Below are positions 60,761 through 64,000 of a stretch of DNA of 64,000 nt, one piece after another. The stretch spans positions 5,022,001 through 5,086,000 of the forward strand of contig JAGTJL010000001.1 of assembly GCA_020746875.1 (NCBI GenBank). The letters are read 5' to 3'. Both the position numbers and the translations under genes were made by a program. Below the pieces are notes generated by a model, which was given only the letters and a program-made list of their open reading frames with translations, did not search any database and was not told the DNA's origin. The stretch's first letter is position 1. Every line of letters starts with the position of its first letter. The DNA is from Rhexocercosporidium sp. MPI-PUGE-AT-0058 (Eukaryota; Ascomycota; Leotiomycetes; Helotiales).

Positions 60761-61237
60761 TTTTTAAGAGACTCGCTTTAAAGCAGTTTTTTATATATAT
60801 TCTTTACTTTTTATTTATTCTTAAAGTGATTATATAATAAGCTTACTTTTTAATTAAAGAGCTTTATTTATATTATTATATATTCTTTTATAAAATTCTC
60901 TTTTATAAATTTCTATTTATAATTTTATTTTATTAAAGATTAATTGAGCTCGGGGGTATAAATTACTATATCTTAAAAAGCTAATTACTCTTAACGATTC
61001 TTTAATTTAAAAGCAAACGCAAGCTTTAGTTTTTAAAATATAAGGGAATATTTAAAAAGTAAGAGGTTCTTAAGCTTTAAAAAATAAAAAAGTAATTTAT
61101 TTATTAAAAGATAAAAGGCTTAAAACCTCTCGAATTAGCTCGCTTAAAGCACTAATTATTATATTAACTAATTCTTTAACGCGAGCAGCTTAAGCTTCTT
61201 ACTCAGGAGTAAGAATAACTCCACGAGTAGATATAGC

Positions 61238-62040
61238 TTAAAAGGCTAAAATACTAAGGCCCGGACTATAAGCGCGAGCAGCTCCGGTAGCAGCTTCAGT
61301 AGCGGCAGCAGCGCGAGCAGCTTTAATAGTAGTAATAACAGTAAGATAATTAGCTGCTTTTTTATTACTTTTCTTAACGAAGAGAGCACTCGTAGCAGCA
61401 GTAATCTTTTCTTTAATAATACGAGTATAAGCTGTAAAAGTAATTAAAGGCTTTTTTTTTTCTTTTAAGAGATTAATTAAATTAGTTCGATTTTCTAAAA
61501 ATAAAGCGAGTAATTTATTGTTTTTTTTATTATTATTATTTTTATTATTACTTCCAAATCTATTAATAGCTCTTGGAGCAACTCTATTATTAAAACTAAT
61601 AGCAGCGCTAATAGCAGTAGCTTTATTAATATTATTATCTTTAAAGGCGGCATAGACCGGGATTCTTAACTACTTTAACTCTTAAAAAAATTAATAATAA
61701 ATTAAAAGCGAGAAAAAAGCAGCTAAATCGACTTACTTTCTTATTAACTTTATTTTTTAACGTATTACGATATGCGAGGAAAAGAGCTTAAGCAATAGCG
61801 GGAGTAATTACGTACTTATAGCCGGACGAGTAAGCGAAGCAGCGAGTACCTTTTTCAACGGTATTATAATATTAACCGTTACTTTTTATTTAAAAGGCGC
61901 TATTAATATAGCTTATATAAATTATTATATAAGCACCTATTAGCTGCTTTAAAGCCCGGGGAGCAGCAGCGGCACGGCGAGAAGCGGGGGCGGGGACGGG
62001 AGCAGCCGACAGTCGTGCCTTAGCGACGACTTTCTTTTTA
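61238..62040 (-). pseudogene. Antisense reading-frame remnant inside the copia element
   Basis: On the minus strand 61669-61238 is open for 143 codons up to a TAA, with no ATG, although surrounding DNA is packed with TAA. Content is rich in Ala, Asn and Lys (VYAAFKDNNINKATAISAAI; TTIKAARAAAATEAATGAAR). Further upstream, in another frame near 62040-61900, an Ala/Pro/Arg-rich piece reads KKKVVAKARLSAAPVPAPAS, and between them a third reads GTRCFAYSSGYKY. Together they look like one decayed gene of some 270 codons facing against pol. I do not recognise a family. It could be a gene carried by the element, a separate insertion, or a low-complexity artefact. Confidence 0.4.
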
Positions 62041-62483
62041 TTATTAATAATAGCCTTAATTTATTATAAGTCAGCGGTTGTTTTTTAATTAATTGATTTT
62101 TAATCAGTCGATCTTCGATTAGTAAATCGAAACTAGTAAATCGAAAATCGAGTTACTTACCTTGCTTTAGCGAGTAAATCGTCGTTCTATTATAACGATT
62201 CTGGCGGAGCGCTTGAAGATACTTATAGTGTCGAAGGGAGCAGTTGATTAATTAATTAATTAATAGATTAATAGATTGATTAAGTGGTAAATCGAGAGCA
62301 GTCGATCTGTGTATTGTCGAGTGTTTACAGGTTCAGGTTTAGTGGGAAAATCGTTGGTTTATGTAGTCAGGTTGTTTATTTAATTACTGTATATAAGTGA
62401 ATTTATTTGCTTAATTTTTTCTTATTATTTACTCTCGCTTAATATAATTAATTATAATAATAGTAGCTTATTATTATTAATTG

Positions 62484-62494
62484 CCTAAGGGGTG
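62484..62494 (+). promoter_or_regulatory. Polypurine tract before the right LTR
   Basis: TAAGGGGTG ends directly at the TG of the right LTR, where second-strand priming is expected in LTR retrotransposons. Confidence 0.6.
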
Positions 62495-62678
62495 TGTCGT
62501 ATAAGCACGGGCAGCAGCTTTCTTAGCACTTCACGTAATCTAATTAGGTTTTGCTACTGTAGACTGCTTTCAGGAGAATAACTATCTTCTCCTAATTCTT
62601 GGAGCTTTTAAAAGAATAATTAATTATTTCAATTCAATTATAACTGCTTACAGTGCTTTGATCCACTTTTATACTACA
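62495..62678 (+). repeat. Right (3') LTR of the nested copia element, 184 bp
   Basis: Starts TGTCGTATAAGCACGGGCAG and ends TATACTACA, so both TG and CA ends are kept. It retains more C and G than the left copy at most differing sites near its end. Confidence 0.9.
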
Positions 62679-62683
62679 ACTTT
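62679..62683. repeat. Target-site duplication ACTTT, right copy
   Basis: ACTTT directly after the right LTR, identical to 54699-54703; beyond it the interrupted minus-strand pol resumes. Confidence 0.85.
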
Positions 62684-63500
62684 CTTAATATAATTCTTTT
62701 AGCTTAGCTTTATATAACTTTTGTCTAAGTTATAGTCGATATTTATACTTAAGTAATCCTTTATTAGCTTTAAATCTTTTAATTTAAAGAGCTTTTTAAG
62801 CTTTTTAATAAAGGATTTAATATTATTAACGCTTAAGCCAATTATCGCTAAGTCGTTTATGTAAATAAAGATTATAAGCTATTGCTGCTTATTAATTAAA
62901 ATATAATTCTCGGTAATTAAGGCTTGAAAACCGAGTTTTTAGATTAAGACTTCCTTTAGCGTAATAAACTAGAGCCTAATTGATTATTTTAGCTTATATA
63001 AGGCTTTATTAAGTAGGAGTAGTTTACTAGCGTATTTTTAGGCATTTATGCCTTCGGGAGGTATTATATATAAAGTATTTACGTTAATATACTTTATATA
63101 AAAGCCGATATTATATTAACTTTTTATATAAATTAATCGTAAAGGACCGTTAAAGCGAATATAAGTCGTTAAGCTATTTATTTTATTACGTTAGCAAACG
63201 TATTTACATAATTAAGGCTATAGAATTGCTCGAACCCTTTAGCGACGAATCTAGCTTTAAATTCGAAATAATTAAGTGATTTTTTAATTTTATATACTTA
63301 TTTCGTTTTTAAAGGCTTATAAGCCTTATTAACGTCTTTTAGTATTATTTCTTAAGTTTCGTGACTTTTTAAGGAATTAACTTCTTTTTTTTATAGCTTT
63401 TAGTTAATAATCCTTATATAAAGAGGCTATAGCTTCTTTAAGGCTTTTAGGCTCGTAAATTTAAAGGCTTTTAATTCGTTTAATAACGACTTTATTAGCC
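62684..63500 (-). pseudogene. Decayed copia reverse transcriptase (older element)
   Basis: Minus-strand reading from about 63500 gives EPKSLKEAIASLYKDY, VNSLKSHET, FKARFVAKGFEQ, IIPPEGINA, NKALYKLK, then IFIYINDLAIIGLS (family YVDDL) and LKDLKLIKDYLSI. This is RVT_2, with RIP-type stops and replacements. It runs into the right flank of the nested element; its continuation lies left of 54704. Confidence 0.88.
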
Positions 63501-64000
63501 TTTAGCTCTTTAGGCAGCTTTATTAGCCTTTAATCGAAGTCTTCGTCGATTTTAAAGCTTATTAAAGCTATAAAAGCTAGTCTCTTAGCGTCTTTATAAA
63601 CAGAAAAAGCTTCTTTTTCTTCTTCGATTAATCAGTTATTTAATTGGCGAATAGCCGTCTTAAAGCTTAAGTGTATTACTGACTGATTTTCCGAAGAGTT
63701 AGAGTCTTTAGCGCTAGTACTAGCGTTTTTAGTTACGACGTTAGGCTCCCAGCTCGAATAATTCTTTTTAGGCCTCTTAATAGGCGCTTTAGGCATTTCC
63801 GGGCTAACCGTATTAGGCCTCTTATTAGCCTTTAGCGTTTAAGGGAATTCTTATGTAAATAAGTCGGATTTGTTTTCAAAATCCGTTTTCTTGCCCTTTA
63901 ATCAGTCGATAGGCGACTTTTCGCTTATATTACTTTTATTAGGTATTTTGTCGTTAATATTATTTATTAATTTAATAATATTATCGCTAGTGCCTTTAAA
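63501..64000 (-). other. Upstream part of the older copia pol, decayed
   Basis: Minus-strand sequence such as FKIDEDFDxRLIKLPKELKA (63510-63570) appears to be the linker between integrase and reverse transcriptase of the same element. It runs off the window. Confidence 0.5.

Larger units (their letters stand above)
54704..62678 (+). mobile_element. Copia (Ty1-type) retrotransposon, plus strand, nested, 7,975 bp
   Basis: A complete but RIP-damaged element bounded by two 184-bp LTRs and a 5-bp duplication ACTTT. Plus-strand domain order is gag-like (about 55100-56400), GAG-pre-integrase (about 57110), integrase, reverse transcriptase (about 59440-59960) and RNase H (about 60200-60760). Integrase before reverse transcriptase is the copia order. 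A further 1.7 kb between RNase H and the right LTR is not needed by standard copia elements and holds an antisense open frame. A purine tract AAGGGGTG stands directly before the right LTR. No frame is intact, so it cannot move on its own. Confidence 0.92.
53440..64000 (-). mobile_element. Older copia-type retrotransposon, minus strand, interrupted
   Basis: On the minus strand the pol remnants run from beyond the right window edge to an LTR at 53440-53755, with 54704-62678 being a later insertion. Domain order on the minus strand is reverse transcriptase (about 63500 to 62684), then, after skipping the insertion, KKVLARFNITDCK and RNase H (about 54420 to 53935), then the 3' LTR. All parts contain RIP-type stops. 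The 5' LTR, gag and integrase would lie outside the window, so its full length is unknown. Confidence 0.85.

Noticed and set aside
1..64000. tRNA genes, rRNA genes, CRISPR arrays, bacterial-type operons
   Set aside because: None recognised on reading; the genome type makes the last two unlikely. A tRNA scan would be needed to exclude tRNAs firmly.

Overview
The window reads as nuclear DNA of a filamentous ascomycete (Pezizomycotina). The evidence is short GT-AG introns of about 45-130 bp, a Zn2Cys6 regulator, fungal MFS families, a CBM1-tailed secreted glycosidase, a striatin/PRO11 homologue, and AT-rich blocks whose transposon relics carry repeat-induced point mutation (RIP)-like damage. A Leotiomycete is plausible, but that is only an inference from protein flavour and the two-compartment layout.

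Layout. About 1-3400 is an AT-rich block containing a decayed Tc1/mariner transposase. About 3400-47500 is a gene island of normal composition with sixteen supported protein genes plus one weak candidate. About 47500-64000 is an AT-rich block of decayed retroelements. It contains one clear nested event: a 7,975-bp plus-strand copia element with 184-bp LTRs, inserted with a 5-bp target duplication into the pol gene of an older minus-strand copia element.

Genes in order: DUF2461-family protein; AKR13-like aldo/keto reductase; secreted glycerophosphodiester phosphodiesterase; conserved protein of unknown function; JEN-type carboxylate permease; Fe(II)/2OG dioxygenase-like protein; Dal5/Tna1-type MFS carrier; DHA1-type MFS carrier; L-threonine aldolase; possible small secreted protein; PLDc_N membrane protein; Zn2Cys6 transcription factor (13 exons); striatin; Pho88/Snd3; His- and Arg/Ser-rich protein; a second Dal5-type carrier; GH31 glycosidase with an apparent one-base frameshift; GH30-like beta-1,6-galactanase with CBM1.

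Possible functional groupings: (i) 13.2-25.1 kb holds three carriers, a 2OG-dioxygenase-like enzyme and a threonine aldolase, suggestive of an uptake and amino/organic-acid module; (ii) 39.3-46.8 kb holds a carrier divergent from GH31, followed by the secreted galactanase, suggestive of plant-polysaccharide use, placed against the repeat block; (iii) striatin, Pho88 and the DUF2461 protein are ordinary housekeeping genes. Exon coordinates were worked out by hand from splice signals, reading frame and family resemblance, without transcripts.
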